A stretch of 16,566 nucleotides of DNA. It comes from Planctomycetaceae bacterium (lineage in GTDB: Bacteria; Planctomycetota; Planctomycetia; Pirellulales; UBA1268). Position numbers and translations under genes: made by a program. Positions within the stretch are counted from its first letter, which is position 1. Each line of letters begins with the position of its first letter. Below the pieces are notes generated by a model that was not told the DNA's origin, searched no databases, and saw only the letters and a list, made by a program, of their open reading frames with translations. Shown piece after piece: positions 8,501 to 15,298 of the stretch. The stretch lies in assembly GCA_003488325.1 (NCBI GenBank), contig DNLZ01000003.1, forward strand, positions 1 to 16,566. The letters are read 5' to 3'.

Positions 8501-9936
8501 TGGGCCTCGACCTGCGCCTCGATGGAGAGGGGGAGGTGCACGGCCATCTGGTCCCCGTCGAAGTCGGCGTTGAAGCCCTTGCAGACGAGCGGGTGGAGCT
8601 TGATGGCATTGCCTTCGACGAGCACCGGCTCGAAGGCCTGGATGCCCATGCGATGGAGCGTCGGCGCCCGGTTCAGGAGCACCGGGTGGTTGCGGATCAC
8701 CTCCTCGAGGATGTCCCAGACCTCGGCATCCTTGCGCTCGAGCATCTTCTTGGCGCTCTTGATCGTGTCGGCGTGGCCGAGCTCCTTGAGCCGTCGGATG
8801 ATGAACGGCTGATAGAGCTCGAGCGCGATCTTCTTCGGCAGGCCGCACTGGTGGAGCCGGAGTGTCGGGCCGACCACGATCACGCTGCGGGCCGAATAGT
8901 CGACGCGCTTGCCGAGCAGGTTCTCGCGGAAGCGGCCCTGCTTCCCCTTGATCATGTCGGTGAGGCTTTTGAGCGGGCGGTTGCTCGACGCCAGCACCGG
9001 CCGCTTGCAGCGGTTGTTGTCGAAGAGGGCGTCGACCGACTGCTGGAGCATCCGCTTCTCGTTGCGGATGATCACCTCGGGGGCGTTCAGGTCGACGAGC
9101 TTCTTGAGGCGGTTGTTGCGGTTGATGATCCGGCGGTAGAGGTCGTTCAGGTCGCTCGTGGCGAAATTGCCGCTGTCGAGCATCACGAGCGGCCGGAGAT
9201 CGGGCGGGATCACCGGGATGACGTCGAGCACCATCCACTCCGGCTTGTTCTCGCTGTCGCGGATCGCCTCGACGATCTTCAGCCGGTTGACGAGATCCTT
9301 CTTCTTCTGCTTCGAGTTGGTGGTGGCCAGCTCCTCACGGAGCTCCTTCGAGAGCCGCACGAGGTCCAGCGAAAGCAGGAGCTTGCGGACGGCCTCCGCC
9401 CCCATTTCCGCGTCGAAGCTGCCTTCGCCATAGGTCGCGCGGGCCTCGCGGAACTCCTCCTCGGTGAGCAGCTGCTGCTTCTTGAGGGGCGTGTCCTTCG
9501 GGTCGAGGACGACGTAATCCTGGAAGTAGATGACCTTCTCCAGGCTCGACGTCTTCATGTCGAGCAGGGCGCCGAGGCGGCTCGGCATCGCCTTGAAGAA
9601 CCAGATGTGCACCACGGGGGCGGCGAGCTCGATGTGCCCCATCCGCTTCCGCCGCACGCGGCTGTGGGTGACCTTCACGCCGCAGCGGTCGCAGATCATG
9701 CCCTTGTACTTCATCCCGCGGTACTTGCCGCAGGAGCACTCCCAGTCCTTCTCCGGTCCGAAGATCTTCTCGCACATCAGGCCGTCCTTCTCGGGACGGT
9801 AGGTGCGGTAGTTGATCGTCTCGGGCTTCTTCACCTCGCCGAACGACCAGCTACGGATGTCGTGCGGTCGCGCGAGGCTGATCTTCACCGCCGAGTAGTC
9901 GTTGACGCGATCGTAGGTGGCTTCGCCGATGCTCAC
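5593..9936 (-). CDS. rpoC: DNA-directed RNA polymerase subunit beta'
   Basis: The 1447-residue largest subunit of the core RNA polymerase, slightly longer than the 1407 residues of E. coli. The N-terminal zinc site is Cys67, Cys69, Cys82 and Cys85 (ECSCG..ICDRCG). The clamp helices lie near 260-320 and RVDYSARSVIVVGP is at 344-357. The catalytic NADFDGDQMAVH at 456-467 places the Mg-binding aspartates at 458, 460 and 462. The bridge helix region is 744-800 (KPSGKIIETP to TADSGYLTRKLADVAQ). The second zinc site is Cys809, Cys883, Cys890 and Cys893. The trigger loop GEPGTQLTMRTFHIGG at 919-934 is split by a large insertion (about 938-1105), equivalent to E. coli SI3, before TQDITGGLPRVTEIFEARKP. 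Conserved LLGITKAS and SFISAASFQETT follow at 1326-1350, preceded by an Ala/Lys-rich linker (about 1300-1323). The C-terminus is an acidic tail (GDDGDD). The start is GTG 9936 with AAGGAG 8 nt upstream. It is expressed with rpoB, 146 bp upstream. Confidence 0.98.
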   Translation of the reverse strand: MSIGEATYDRVNDYSAVKISLARPHDIRSWSFGEVKKPETINYRTYRPEKDGLMCEKIFGPEKDWECSCGKYRGMKYKGMICDRCGVKVTHSRVRRKRMGHIELAAPVVHIWFFKAMPSRLGALLDMKTSSLEKVIYFQDYVVLDPKDTPLKKQQLLTEEEFREARATYGEGSFDAEMGAEAVRKLLLSLDLVRLSKELREELATTNSKQKKKDLVNRLKIVEAIRDSENKPEWMVLDVIPVIPPDLRPLVMLDSGNFATSDLNDLYRRIINRNNRLKKLVDLNAPEVIIRNEKRMLQQSVDALFDNNRCKRPVLASSNRPLKSLTDMIKGKQGRFRENLLGKRVDYSARSVIVVGPTLRLHQCGLPKKIALELYQPFIIRRLKELGHADTIKSAKKMLERKDAEVWDILEEVIRNHPVLLNRAPTLHRMGIQAFEPVLVEGNAIKLHPLVCKGFNADFDGDQMAVHLPLSIEAQVEAHTLMLSTNNIFSPANGAPIISPSQDVVMGCYYLTMSMPGRPGEGMVFKNFAEVEIAHALGKVETHAQIRVKLSPQRRLKTDVEALAKPGAVIETTVGRVLFNSILPDGMLFYNIPMRSSELARVISDCYQTLGRRRTIDLLDDMNRVGFSWSTRSGLSFATDDLITPVSKSRIIGDAEKEVLKILKRYQKGVITDGERYNSVLDAWTHAREQITKEMMAELEQDTDARECRRAGYVNPIHLMAHSGARGGVEQIRQLAGMRGLMAKPSGKIIETPIKANFREGLTVLEYFSSTHGARKGLADTALKTADSGYLTRKLADVAQNVVVTMHDCGTTQGIMKTVIYRGEKVEVSLADSIRGRVSRANITNPITDEVIVHEDELITPKVARQIEELGLEKIQVRSALTCEAPLGVCRLCYGMDLSTGSMVEEGMAVGIIAAQSIGEPGTQLTMRTFHIGGVGQRAIEESESKAKRAGTVKFTRLRTVQNEQGEQVVLARNGEIAIVDAKGRELDKFEVPAGAILKVSENDEVKPGTLLVQWDPHSIPILSEVSGKVRYEDVVEGETLRLEKDPSGHMRRMVMEHKGVYHPQVVLEDDTGKILDFYYLPEKAYIEVAPGEVVAAGHVLAKTPREASGTQDITGGLPRVTEIFEARKPKDPAIMAEIDGKVELLGEKRRGKRTIVVRNESGIEKEHLVTHGKHLRVHAGDYVKAGEALVDGPLVPHDILRISGEEAVQQYLVREIQNVYRSQRVEIDDKHIEIIVSQMLRKVKIETVGDTSLLPGSVLDKYEFRQANERLKDCLRITETGDSEFAVGTIVPKDALAQANAQIEALGGAAAKGAKPKAATASTQLLGITKASVQSSSFISAASFQETTKVLTEAALAGKVDNLVGLKENVILGHLIPAGTGFETFQSAEVRVRPEALDALRIDRENVLTRHFPLLEAAAEGSAPAADEQGGDVATLEARPGDDGDD

Positions 9937-9944
9937 GCGTGAGT

Positions 9945-9950
9945 CTCCTT
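9945..9950 (-). promoter_or_regulatory. Ribosome-binding site deciding the GTG start of rpoC
   Basis: AAGGAG on the minus strand, separated by 8 nt from the GTG at 9934-9936. It supports GTG initiation and the N-terminus MSIGEATYDRV, which matches other planctomycete-type RpoC starts. Confidence 0.8.
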
Positions 9951-10057
9951 GGATTCAGTCGTTGCCGTTATGCGATCGTCAAACCGGGTAACTCGGGGTC
10001 GGCGGACGCTCGAGGAGCATTGCGCCGCCGCCAACGCGACGGGACTTCTGCCGCCCC

Positions 10058-10072
10058 GAGCGGGCCCCGCTC
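10058..10072 (-). other. Hairpin in the rpoB-rpoC spacer
   Basis: GAGCGG (10058-10063) and CCGCTC (10067-10072) form a perfect 6-bp stem with a 3-nt loop, 10 nt after the rpoB stop. No T-run follows. In this 146-bp spacer it could be an RNA-processing or partial termination site that tunes the rpoB/rpoC ratio. I see no convincing separate rpoC promoter in the spacer. Confidence 0.35.
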
Positions 10073-10082
10073 ATCATCGAAT

Positions 10083-13000
10083 TCAAATCCGCCTTTTTTC
10101 GAGTTGCATGTTGAGAGCGAGCCCGCGGATCTCGTTGGTGAGCACGTCGAAACTGGCCGGAGTGCCGGCCTCGAGCGTGTTCTCCCCCTTCACCATGCTC
10201 TCGTAGATCTTCGTGCGTCCTTCGACGTCGTCGCTCTTCACCGTGAGCAGCTCCTGCAGGATGTACGCCGCCCCGTAGGCCTCGAGCGCCCAGACCTCCA
10301 TCTCCCCGAACCGCTGCCCGCCGAACCGGGCCTTGCCGCCGAGCGGCTGCTGCGTGATGAGGGAGTACGGACCGGTCGAGCGGGCATGCACCTTGTCGTC
10401 GACGAGATGGTGCAGCTTCAGCATGTAGATGTAGCCCACCGTGGTCTCCTGCTCGAGCGGCTCTCCCGTCCGCCCGTCGAAGAGCTGCGCCTTGCCGTGC
10501 TTCGGCAGGCCCGCGTCCGCCAGCACCTGGTTGATGTCGTCCTCGCTCGCGCCGTCGAAGACGGGGGTGATCGCCTGAAATCCGAGCACCTTCCCGGCCC
10601 AGCCGAGATGCGTCTCGAGAATCTGCCCGACGTTCATCCGGCTCGGCACGCCGAGCGGATTGAGCAGGATCTGCACCGGGGTGCCGTCGGCCAGGAACGG
10701 CATGTCCTCCTTGGGCAGGATCTTCGCGATGACGCCCTTGTTGCCATGACGCCCCGCCATCTTGTCACCGACCGAGATCACCCGCTTGGCCGCGACGTAG
10801 ACCTTCACCATCTGAAGCACGCCGGGACGCAGTTCGTCCCCCCGCTTCATGCTGTTGAGCCGCCGATCGCGCGCGTCGATCGCCTCCTCGACCGCGGGCC
10901 ACATCGTCTTCACGAGCTTGTCCACCGCAGCCCGCCGCTCGGGCGAACGGATATCGATCTCCTCGGGCTTGAACGCGGCAGCCCGCTCCGCCACGACCTT
11001 GTGATCGAGGTCGCGGACCAGGCGGCTGCCGTCCTCGGCGAGGAGCGGCTTCTGCAGCACCTTCTCGACTTCGGCGACCAGGCCGCCGAACGCCTCCGCG
11101 ATCCGGAGGTTCCCCGCACTCTCCGCCTCCTTGAGCTGCTTCTGGAACTCCCGACGCTCGTCCTCCGAGAGGCTCATCTGCCTCGAGAACTTCTCGGTCG
11201 CGATGACGATGCCCTCGACGCCCGAAGGCACCTCGAGCGAATCGTTCTTCACGTCCTCGCCGGCGCGGCCGAAGATCGCGTGCAGCAGCTTCTCCTCGGG
11301 CGTGAGCTCGGTCTTGCTCTTGGGGGACACCTTGCCGACGAGGATGTCGCCCGGCCTCACGTAGGTGCCGATCCGCACGATGCCGCTCTCGTCGAGGTTG
11401 TGCAGTGCCCGCTCGCCCACGTTCGGGATGTCCCGCGTGAACTCCTCGCGTCCGAGCTTCGTGTCGCGGATTTCGAGGTCGTACTCCTCGATGTGGATCG
11501 AGGTGTAGACGTCGTCCTGCACCAGCTCCTCGCTGATGATGATCGCGTCCTCGAAGTTGAAGCCGTCCCACGACATGAAGCCGACGAGCACGTTGCGGCC
11601 CAGCGCCAGCTCACCCCGAAACGTCGCCGCCCCGTCCGCGAGCACGTCGCCCTTCTCCACCTTCTGACCGAGCGACACGATCGGCTTCTGGTTCTGACAG
11701 GTCCGCTCGTTGAGTCCCGAGTACTTCCGGAGCGGATACGTGTCGACGCCGCCGGCACCGGTGACCTCGATGCTCTCGGCATCGACGTACGACACGGTCC
11801 CCTTCCTCGCGGCGCGGACGATCAGGCCCGAGTTCACCGCGACGTCCCGCTCCATGCCGGTCGCGACGATGGGCGGCTCCGTGATGAGCAGCGGGACGGC
11901 CTGCCGCTGCATGTTGGACCCCATGAGGGCGCGATTCGCGTCGTCGTGCTCGAGGAACGGGATGAGCCCCGCCGACACGCCCACCATCTGGCTCGGAGCG
12001 ACGTCGATGTATTCCACCTGCTCCGCCGGCACGAGCACGAAATCGCCGCGGTAGCGGGCGATGATCGTCTCGCCCACCAGCCTGCCGTCCACCACGGTGG
12101 CATCGGCCGGAGCCAGGTGCGCCTCGTGCTCCTCGTCGGCACGCAGCCAGACCACGTCGTCCGTCAGCTTGCCCTTCGCGACGCGACGGTACGGCGTGAC
12201 GAGGAAACCGTAGGAGTCCACGCCCGAGTAGATCGCGAGACTCGAGATGAGGCCGATGTTCGTGCCTTCCGGCGTCTCGATCGGGCAGATGCGTCCGTAG
12301 TGCGAGATGTGCACGTCGCGCACCTCGAAGCCCGCCCGCTTGCGATTGAGGCCGCCCGGACCGAGGGCCGACAGCCGCCGCTCGTGCGTGAGCATCGAGA
12401 GCGGATTCGTCTGGTCCACGACCTGGGACAGTTCGCCGCGCCCGAAGAAGTACTCGATCGCCGCGGAGATGCTCTTGGGGTTGATGAGCGTCCGCGGCGA
12501 CATCTCCGTGACGTCCTTGAGGCTCATGCGCTCCTGCACGGTGCGGCGGAGCTTGAGAAAGCCCTTCCGCAGTTCGTCACTCGCCAGCTCGTCGATGGTG
12601 CGCAGCCGACGATTGCCGAGGTGGTCGATGTCGTCGACCTCGACCTGCCCGCCTCCGTCGCTGAGCTCGAGCATGTACTTGATCGCGGCGATCAGGTCCT
12701 CCGCCCGGAGCGTCATCTCCGTCTCGGAGACCTTGAGTCCGAGCTTGCGATTGATGCGGAACCGGCCGACCCGGCCGAGCCGGTACCGATTGGGATCGTT
12801 GAACTTCTCGTCAAACAGCGCTCGCGCCTTGTCGAGCGCGGGCGGATTGCCCGGGCGCAGCCGCTGGTAGATCCTCACGAGGGCATCCTCGTGGCTCGGC
12901 GCGACCCCCGTCCGCCGTTTCGACTCGTCGGCATCCTCGCGGAGGCTGTTGACGATGAGCGGCAGTTTCTGCTCGTTCATCACCTCCACGGTCTTCAGGC

Positions 13001-13832
13001 CGCTCGTGACGATGAGCTCGGCCTGATCGTGCGAGATGGTCGCGCCGGCATCCACGATGATCTCGCCCGCCCGCTCACTGCCACGGGGGTAGACGATGTC
13101 GTCGACCGCGATCTTGCCTTCGAGCTTCGCGACACTGCGGCCGCCGACGACCTTCTCGACCGCCGTCTTGTAGAACAATTTCAGCAGCTCGGCGTCGCTC
13201 GCATACTTCGGGTCCATCGCCCGCAGGAGCGTGAGCGCCGAAAACTTGCCGCTCTGGTCGATCCGCACCTGGAGCGTGTCCTTCTTCGACACGTTCAGCT
13301 CGATCCAGCTGCCGCGCTCGGGAATGATCCGGCAGTTGTAGGTCTTGCGATCCACCGATTCGGTGTCGGCGACGAAGTCGATGCCGGGCGAACGATGCAA
13401 CTGGCTCACGACGACGCGTTCGGCGCCGTTGATGATGAACTCGCCGCCGCCGAGCATGATCGGGATGTCGCCGAGAAAGACCTCCTCCTCCATCGGCTGC
13501 TCGCGGGTCAGCCGCAGCCTCACGTGCAGGGGCCGGCCATAGGTGAGCCGCAGCTGGCGACACTCATCCGGGTCGTACCGGGGCTTGCCGAGCCGGTAGC
13601 TGAGGTACTCGAGCTTGACCGTCTTGTCGTAGCTCTCGACGGGAAAAATTTCCCGCAGCACTCCTTCGATCCCCTGATCCTTCCGCTTCGCAGCCGGCAC
13701 GTCGTACTGCAGGAAGGCGTCGTAAAATCGAGTCTGGATCTCGGTCAGATCGGGAATGGACTGACTGACGCGCCGACTCCCGAAGTGCCGGATCTCCGAG
13801 GGCTGCAGGCGGCGGACGGCGCTGGTTGCCAT
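10083..13832 (-). CDS. rpoB: DNA-directed RNA polymerase subunit beta
   Basis: The 1249-residue beta subunit, complete. The N-terminal lobe carries YGRPL (98-102), GGGEFIINGAERVVVSQLHRSPG (in pieces across 128-150) and IPERGSWIE (170-178). The rifampicin-site cluster ELSQVVDQTNPLSMLTHERR (467-486) continues into LSALGPGGL and PIETPEGTNIGL (517-528). GFNFEDAIIISE (757-768) and the active-site loop KMAGRHGNKG (1024-1033, with two catalytic lysines) follow. HHLVDDKVHARSTGPYS (1141-1157) and GGKARFGGQRFGEMEVWALE (1165-1184) form the C-terminal clamp region that contacts beta'. A charged, probably coiled-coil insertion at about 880-995 corresponds to the E. coli SI2 position. The start is ATG 13832 with GAGGAG 10 nt upstream. 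The gene has its own long upstream spacer (340 bp) with a promoter candidate, so it may be transcribed both from the ribosomal-protein operon and independently. Confidence 0.98.
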   Translation of the reverse strand: MATSAVRRLQPSEIRHFGSRRVSQSIPDLTEIQTRFYDAFLQYDVPAAKRKDQGIEGVLREIFPVESYDKTVKLEYLSYRLGKPRYDPDECRQLRLTYGRPLHVRLRLTREQPMEEEVFLGDIPIMLGGGEFIINGAERVVVSQLHRSPGIDFVADTESVDRKTYNCRIIPERGSWIELNVSKKDTLQVRIDQSGKFSALTLLRAMDPKYASDAELLKLFYKTAVEKVVGGRSVAKLEGKIAVDDIVYPRGSERAGEIIVDAGATISHDQAELIVTSGLKTVEVMNEQKLPLIVNSLREDADESKRRTGVAPSHEDALVRIYQRLRPGNPPALDKARALFDEKFNDPNRYRLGRVGRFRINRKLGLKVSETEMTLRAEDLIAAIKYMLELSDGGGQVEVDDIDHLGNRRLRTIDELASDELRKGFLKLRRTVQERMSLKDVTEMSPRTLINPKSISAAIEYFFGRGELSQVVDQTNPLSMLTHERRLSALGPGGLNRKRAGFEVRDVHISHYGRICPIETPEGTNIGLISSLAIYSGVDSYGFLVTPYRRVAKGKLTDDVVWLRADEEHEAHLAPADATVVDGRLVGETIIARYRGDFVLVPAEQVEYIDVAPSQMVGVSAGLIPFLEHDDANRALMGSNMQRQAVPLLITEPPIVATGMERDVAVNSGLIVRAARKGTVSYVDAESIEVTGAGGVDTYPLRKYSGLNERTCQNQKPIVSLGQKVEKGDVLADGAATFRGELALGRNVLVGFMSWDGFNFEDAIIISEELVQDDVYTSIHIEEYDLEIRDTKLGREEFTRDIPNVGERALHNLDESGIVRIGTYVRPGDILVGKVSPKSKTELTPEEKLLHAIFGRAGEDVKNDSLEVPSGVEGIVIATEKFSRQMSLSEDERREFQKQLKEAESAGNLRIAEAFGGLVAEVEKVLQKPLLAEDGSRLVRDLDHKVVAERAAAFKPEEIDIRSPERRAAVDKLVKTMWPAVEEAIDARDRRLNSMKRGDELRPGVLQMVKVYVAAKRVISVGDKMAGRHGNKGVIAKILPKEDMPFLADGTPVQILLNPLGVPSRMNVGQILETHLGWAGKVLGFQAITPVFDGASEDDINQVLADAGLPKHGKAQLFDGRTGEPLEQETTVGYIYMLKLHHLVDDKVHARSTGPYSLITQQPLGGKARFGGQRFGEMEVWALEAYGAAYILQELLTVKSDDVEGRTKIYESMVKGENTLEAGTPASFDVLTNEIRGLALNMQLEKRRI

Positions 13833-14070
13833 AGGCAGGAAACTCCTCAGCGAGCGACGAGGTCAGCGAACGATGGACATGGACGGTGCGAGAAGGGGCC
13901 ACTGAACGACACCGGCTCGCTGGCAGCCGCGACGACCGCCGAAACGAAGAGCGCAGTTCACGAGAGCCATCGAACAGGGGAGCGCAATCGACGGAAGAAA
14001 CCGGTCGACCCGAGGGCCGGGCGACCGAAGAGCCGAGGGCAGGGAACCGGTTGCGCTGGACACGGCAAAT

Positions 14071-14099
14071 ACTATACCGTTCCAAACGAAAAGTACCAA
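14071..14099 (-). promoter_or_regulatory. Candidate sigma70-type promoter for rpoBC
   Basis: On the minus strand TTGGTA (14094-14099, 4 of 6 matches to the -35 consensus) and TATAGT (14071-14076, 5 of 6 to the -10) are separated by exactly 17 nt. The elements lie in a clear AT-rich island within a very GC-rich region, downstream of the rplL hairpin and upstream of rpoB. The predicted start of transcription is near 14063-14065. Confidence 0.55.
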
Positions 14100-14114
14100 C
14101 CAGCCCCTATCCAG

Positions 14115-14174
14115 TTTGACCAAGTCCCGCCTGAACCAGCCCGGACTGACCCAGTCCGGGCTGAATTGGCGACT
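14115..14174. repeat. Four degenerate 15-nt tandem units after rplL
   Basis: On the plus strand the trinucleotide TGA recurs at 14117, 14132, 14147 and 14162, exactly 15 nt apart. In the first three units it is followed by C/A-rich ACC(A/C)AG-like and (G/T)CCCG/TCCGG-like segments; the fourth (GCTGAATTGGCGAC) is more diverged. The last units build the rplL hairpin and the array runs into the rplL stop codon. Confidence 0.4.
14137..14163 (-). terminator. Strong hairpin after rplL (terminator, attenuator or processing site)
   Basis: CAGCCCGGACT (14137-14147) and AGTCCGGGCTG (14153-14163) form a perfect 11-bp stem with a 5-nt loop (GACCC), 9 nt beyond the rplL stop. This is the most stable inverted repeat I see in the window. 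No T-run follows on the minus strand, so complete intrinsic termination is not assured. By position it is comparable to the E. coli rplL-rpoB attenuator and RNase III site, but the sequence is unrelated as far as I can see. Confidence 0.65.
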
Positions 14175-14598
14175 ACTTGATCGAAACCGTCGCCTTCGAC
14201 TCCTCCAGTTCCTTCTTCAGCTTCTCCGCGTCGGCCTTGGAGATACCCTCCTTGACCTTCGCAGGGCATCCCTCGACCAGGTCCTTCGCTTCCTTCAGAC
14301 CCAGCCCGGTCGCGGCCCGAACCACCTTGATGACGCCGATCTTGTTGTCGCCGAAGCTCTCCAGCACGACGTCGAACTCCGTCTTCTCGGCCGGCGCCTC
14401 GGCACCACCGCCACCCCCGGCCGCGGCGCCAGCGGGCGCTGCCATCATGACGGCGCCACCGGCAGCCGGCTTGATGCCATGCACCTCGTCGAGATAGTCC
14501 GACAATTCCTTTGCCGCCTTCAGGGTGAGGCCGACGATTTTGTCGCCGAGCGCCTTCGTCTCGGCGGAGAACTCGCGGACCGCTTCAGCCGTAGCCAT
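14173..14598 (-). CDS. rplL: 50S ribosomal protein L7/L12
   Basis: The 141-residue stalk protein, present in multiple copies on L10, recruits translational GTPases. The N-terminal dimerisation region (about 15-40, LGDKIVGLTLKAAKELSDYL) is preceded by about 13 extra residues. The flexible hinge (44-70) is rich in Ala, Gly and Pro, with a Met-Met pair and five glycines in a row. The C-terminal factor-binding domain (71-141) is canonical: EKTEFDVVL, KIGVIKVVRAATGLGLKEAKDLVE and the ending KATVSIK. At 141 residues it exceeds the usual 120-130. An in-frame ATG at 14646 is not used here: the 14598 start has AAAGGA 9 nt upstream, and the extra 16 residues look like untranslated leader. It ends with TAG just before the large hairpin. 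Confidence 0.96.
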   Translation of the reverse strand: MATAEAVREFSAETKALGDKIVGLTLKAAKELSDYLDEVHGIKPAAGGAVMMAAPAGAAAGGGGGAEAPAEKTEFDVVLESFGDNKIGVIKVVRAATGLGLKEAKDLVEGCPAKVKEGISKADAEKLKKELEESKATVSIK

Positions 14599-14607
14599 CG
14601 CTTCTGA

Positions 14608-14613
14608 TCCTTT
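14608..14613 (-). promoter_or_regulatory. Ribosome-binding site deciding the rplL start
   Basis: AAAGGA on the minus strand, 9 nt before the ATG at 14598. It selects this start over the in-frame ATG at 14646, which lacks a comparable site. Confidence 0.7.
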
Positions 14614-14703
14614 CGGTGCGTGACGGGGAATCGATGAAGGTACCATGCCCGGCGCTCGAGTGAAGCCCCGGGGTGAATTTTTCGTGAACGGGTGGCGGTG
14701 GCG

Positions 14704-15258
14704 TCAGGGCGCCGTCGTGACCTCGGCCCCTTCGCCTTTTTCCAGATCCTCGATCCGGCTCTTCACCTGCCCGGCGAGGGTGCCGCCGGCCGACGTGATC
14801 TGACCGGCAAGGATGCCCGCCAGCGACGAAATTTGGCCCGACAGGAGCGACAGCTGCTCCGCCCGGCTTGGCCACTTCGCCACCAGCTTGACGTCATCCG
14901 GACCGAGCCGCGACCCATCGAGCGCGCCACCCCGGCACTCGAAGCCCTCGAAGTCCTTGAGGCCCGTGATCCGATCGAGCTCCTTGGCGAGATCGACCAC
15001 ATCCTCGCCGCCCCAGGCGACAGCCAGCATCCCCTCACCCGACGCGAAGGCGGGCGCCAAGGGCGTGTCGGCGGTCGCGATCCGCGCGAGGCTGTTCTTC
15101 ACGAGCTGCAGCTGGATCCTTTTCTTCCGCAGCGTCTGCCGCAGGGCCGTCGTCTTCTGTGCGTCGAGCCGGCCGAGGCTGACGACGATCACCTCCTCCA
15201 CGCCGCGCAGACGCGTACGAAGGTCGTCGATCAGCATGTTTTTGACGGGCTTGCTCAT
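14704..15258 (-). CDS. rplJ: 50S ribosomal protein L10
   Basis: The 184-residue base of the ribosomal stalk; it binds 23S rRNA and carries L12 dimers. Residues 1-60 show the RNA-binding fold with LRKKRIQLQLVKNSLARIA (43-61), the usual L10 signature. The middle region (77-130) has LAVAW and the KWPSRAEQL motif at 128-135. The C-terminal helix (about 133-175, QISSLAGILAGQITSAGGTLAGQV) has a repetitive small/hydrophobic pattern expected for several consecutive L12-binding segments, then an acidic tail. The ATG at 15258 follows a weak GAGAG-type ribosome-binding site. rplA lies only 40 bp upstream, leaving no room for a typical L10-leader RNA. The 105-bp gap to rplL contains no gene and no convincing promoter. 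Confidence 0.95.
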   Translation of the reverse strand: MSKPVKNMLIDDLRTRLRGVEEVIVVSLGRLDAQKTTALRQTLRKKRIQLQLVKNSLARIATADTPLAPAFASGEGMLAVAWGGEDVVDLAKELDRITGLKDFEGFECRGGALDGSRLGPDDVKLVAKWPSRAEQLSLLSGQISSLAGILAGQITSAGGTLAGQVKSRIEDLEKGEGAEVTTAP

Positions 15259-15298
15259 GGTCTCTCAAGTCGCCACGCAGGCGAACCGGGGATGGAGG

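Larger units (their letters stand above)
13833..14172 (-). other. rplL-rpoB regulatory spacer (no gene)
   Basis: A 340-bp stretch without a supportable gene. In the direction of transcription it holds: an 11-bp hairpin just after the rplL stop; degenerate 15-nt tandem units that include the hairpin; an AT-rich island with a sigma70-like promoter candidate (14071-14099); a second hairpin at 14002-14027 (6-bp CGGTCG/CGACCG arms plus an inner 3-bp CCC/GGG pair) in what would be the rpoB leader; and the rpoB ribosome-binding site GAGGAG at 13843-13848. If the promoter is real, the rpoB leader is about 230 nt. Short open frames here look like chance. Confidence 0.7.

Noticed and set aside
5437..9942. 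A 1501-codon open frame on the plus strand opposite rpoC
   Set aside because: It mirrors the codons of rpoC. Very high third-position GC removes stops from the opposite frame, the translation has no recognisable domain, and rpoC itself is unmistakable.
9939..14180. A 1413-codon open frame on the plus strand opposite rpoB and the rplL-rpoB spacer
   Set aside because: Same composition effect, antisense to a conserved rpoB; the product is His/Asp/Leu/Arg-biased without motifs.
14599..14646. Upstream ATG for rplL adding 16 residues
   Set aside because: The downstream ATG has AAAGGA at proper spacing and gives the conserved L12 N-terminus.
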